A DNA stretch of 64,000 nt from Betaproteobacteria bacterium (GTDB lineage Bacteria; Pseudomonadota; Gammaproteobacteria; Burkholderiales; Casimicrobiaceae). Position numbers and translations under genes: made by a program. This document shows positions 62,804-64,000 of this stretch, piece by piece (positions within the stretch are counted from its first letter, which is position 1; each line of letters begins with the position of its first letter). The DNA is taken from assembly GCA_016716425.1 (NCBI GenBank), contig JADJWJ010000012.1, positions 62,001 through 126,000 of the forward strand, in the 5' to 3' direction. The notes below the pieces were generated by a model, which had not been told where the DNA came from, did no database searches, and worked only from the letters and a program-made list of their open reading frames with translations.

Positions 62804-63739
62804 TCAGGCCGGCACGGTCTCGGCCACGGCCGGCGGCGCCGGGGCGGGCGCGCCGAGCAGGGCGTCGATCTGCCGGTCCTTGTCGCTCCACACGTCCTGC
62901 AGCCAGCGCTGGAACGACTTGCGGTACTTCGGGTCGTGCGCGTAGTCGCCGCGCAGCAGGTCGCCGGGGATCGGAATGCGCTGCACCCGGACGACCACGC
63001 GGCTCACGTTGCCGCACAGGAACTGCCAGAACGTAGGCGCGCCGTCCGGATAGACGATCGTCACGTCGAGCAGCGCGTCGAACCGGTCGCCGAGCACGTC
63101 GAGCGCCAGCGCCAGCGCGCCGGCCTTGGGCTTCAGCAGGTGCCGGTACGGCGAGCGCTGCGCGCGGTGCTTCGCGTGCGTGAAGCGCGTGCCCTCGGCG
63201 AAGTTCATCACCGACGTCGGCACGAGCGCGAACTTCTCGCACGCACGCCGGGTCGTGTTGATGTCGTCGAAGCGCTTCTCCGGGTGGCGCTTGAGGTGCG
63301 CGTCGGAGTGGCGCCGCATGAACGGAAAGTCGAGCGCCCACCACGCGAGTCCGATCACCGGCACGTAGATCAGCTGCTGCTTCAGGAAGAACTTGAGCAG
63401 CGGGATGCGGCGGTTCAGCAGGTGCTGCAGCACCAGGATGTCGACCCACGACTGGTGGTTGCAGTTGACGAGGTACCAGCCGCGGTAGGCGAGGCCGTCG
63501 AGCCCGGCGACGTCCCACTGCGCGCGCTGCGTCGCCTGCATCCAGGCGCTGTTGCCCGAGATCCAGCGCGTGGCGACCTCGTTCAGCGCGCGGTCGACCG
63601 TCTTCCGCACGGGCTTCGCCGGCACGACGAGCTTGACGAGCGCGAGCGCGAACACGAGCGTGCACCAGAACAGCGTGTTGAGTCCGAGCAGCGCGGCGGC
63701 GAGCGCGCCGCGGACGACGGGAGGCAGGCGGCGGAACAT
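62804..63739 (-). CDS. PlsC-type 1-acylglycerol-3-phosphate acyltransferase family protein (YihG-like)
   Basis: Inner-membrane acyltransferase of 311 residues. The catalytic HX4D is NHQSWVDILV near 94; MNFAEGTRFTHAKH near 175 is the substrate motif. An N-terminal membrane helix is present (about 10-38). It is longer than PlsC and resembles E. coli YihG, which acylates lysophosphatidic acid or related lipids. Start is the ATG at 63739. Confidence 0.9.
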   Translation of the reverse strand: MFRRLPPVVRGALAAALLGLNTLFWCTLVFALALVKLVVPAKPVRKTVDRALNEVATRWISGNSAWMQATQRAQWDVAGLDGLAYRGWYLVNCNHQSWVDILVLQHLLNRRIPLLKFFLKQQLIYVPVIGLAWWALDFPFMRRHSDAHLKRHPEKRFDDINTTRRACEKFALVPTSVMNFAEGTRFTHAKHRAQRSPYRHLLKPKAGALALALDVLGDRFDALLDVTIVYPDGAPTFWQFLCGNVSRVVVRVQRIPIPGDLLRGDYAHDPKYRKSFQRWLQDVWSDKDRQIDALLGAPAPAPPAVAETVPA

Positions 63740-63788
63740 GGCGATCGTCGACTCTAGGGCGCCCGCGCCGCGTCCGCCATGACTTTTG

Positions 63789-64000
63789 TCAACCGGAAGG
63801 CGTGCGTTCCGCCGCCGCACCCGCCGCGGCGGCGGCACGCCGCCCGAGGGCCTTCGCGAGTCCCGCGAAGATGACGGCGTGCGCGGGCACCAGCGAATAC
63901 CAGTAGAGCAGCCCGGGCGCGCCGGCCGGGTGGAAGTACCCGGTCACGTGCACGCGCGTGCGCGCGGGTCCTTCCGGGGTGAGCTCGATCTCCAGCGCGG
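63789..64000 (-). CDS. DUF2867 domain protein (C-terminal part, runs off the window)
   Basis: On the minus strand the frame is open from the window edge to a TGA at 63789-63791. The visible 70 residues include VTGYFHPAGAPGLLYWYSLV and HAVIFAGLAKALGRR, the typical C-terminal end of DUF2867 proteins, which are often fused to an NAD(P)-binding domain. The N-terminal part lies outside the window. Function unknown. Confidence 0.75.
   Translation of the reverse strand, partial: ALEIELTPEGPARTRVHVTGYFHPAGAPGLLYWYSLVPAHAVIFAGLAKALGRRAAAAAGAAAERTPSG

Overview
The window is about 70% GC, tightly packed, and encodes a set of families typical of a betaproteobacterium, most likely of the Burkholderiales or a close order. 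The evidence is the gene order birA-coaX-SPOR protein, a methionine synthase split into two genes, a Liv-type ABC operon ending in a PaaK-like CoA ligase, and several families of short palindromic repeats. Species cannot be fixed from the sequence. I see no integrase, transposase, prophage or CRISPR array. One AT-rich patch with a decayed restriction-modification gene (21.4-22.4 kb) is the only clear accessory spot.

Layout. 0-7.1 kb: branched-chain/aromatic-acid type ABC transporter (livG partial, livH, livM, substrate-binding protein, livF), then an MmcQ/YjbR protein and a phenylacetate-CoA ligase relative. 7.3-13.6 kb: Crp-family regulator, succinate-semialdehyde-type dehydrogenase, UppP, a DUF2892 membrane protein next to a rhodanese, YidB, an MscS channel and YceH. 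13.8-16.3 kb: the overlapping AmmeMemoRadiSam trio (Memo, AMMECR1, radical SAM). 16.5-19.3 kb: a NYN nuclease-like protein with a LOTUS domain, then a Fur-box-preceded pair ending in a di-haem peroxidase lipoprotein. 19.3-23.8 kb: SEC-C/TPR protein carrying an in-frame repeat insertion, MmeI-like methyltransferase pseudogene, and a stand-alone HipA-like kinase (YjjJ type). 24-31.7 kb: thiC with a TPP riboswitch, a class III cyclase/AAA/TPR protein and an exported beta-propeller. 31.8-33.8 kb: tRNA-Gly(CCC), SRPBCC protein, FmdB zinc ribbon and a membrane-anchored zinc-ribbon protein.

33.8-39.4 kb is a nickel-pincer nucleotide module: two divergent LarA-type racemases plus larC, larE and larB, enough to make and use the cofactor. 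39.3-47.8 kb: Kef-type antiporter, exported M1 aminopeptidase with a GntR-like operator and hairpin upstream, DMT exporter, beta-hydroxyacid dehydrogenase, epimerase-like protein and an inositol-monophosphatase-family phosphatase. 48-53.8 kb: birA, coaX (with a motif 1 substitution), SPOR protein, GNAT, two TPM-domain proteins and a methyltransferase. 53.9-64 kb: rhodanese, split metH, a DUF5648-type secreted protein fused at a damaged junction to a lipoprotein gene, ACT protein, DUF1993, a beta-propeller, a PlsC-like acyltransferase and the end of a DUF2867 gene.

The most unusual sequence-level signal is a set of inverted-repeat elements with a shared GG(T/C)CAG(A/G)(T/C)TC core. At five loci they start within a few bases of a stop codon, and in places they duplicate flanking gene sequence in inverted orientation. 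At least four other palindromic repeat families occupy intergenic gaps, one copy lies in frame inside a gene, and one sits at a collapsed gene junction.
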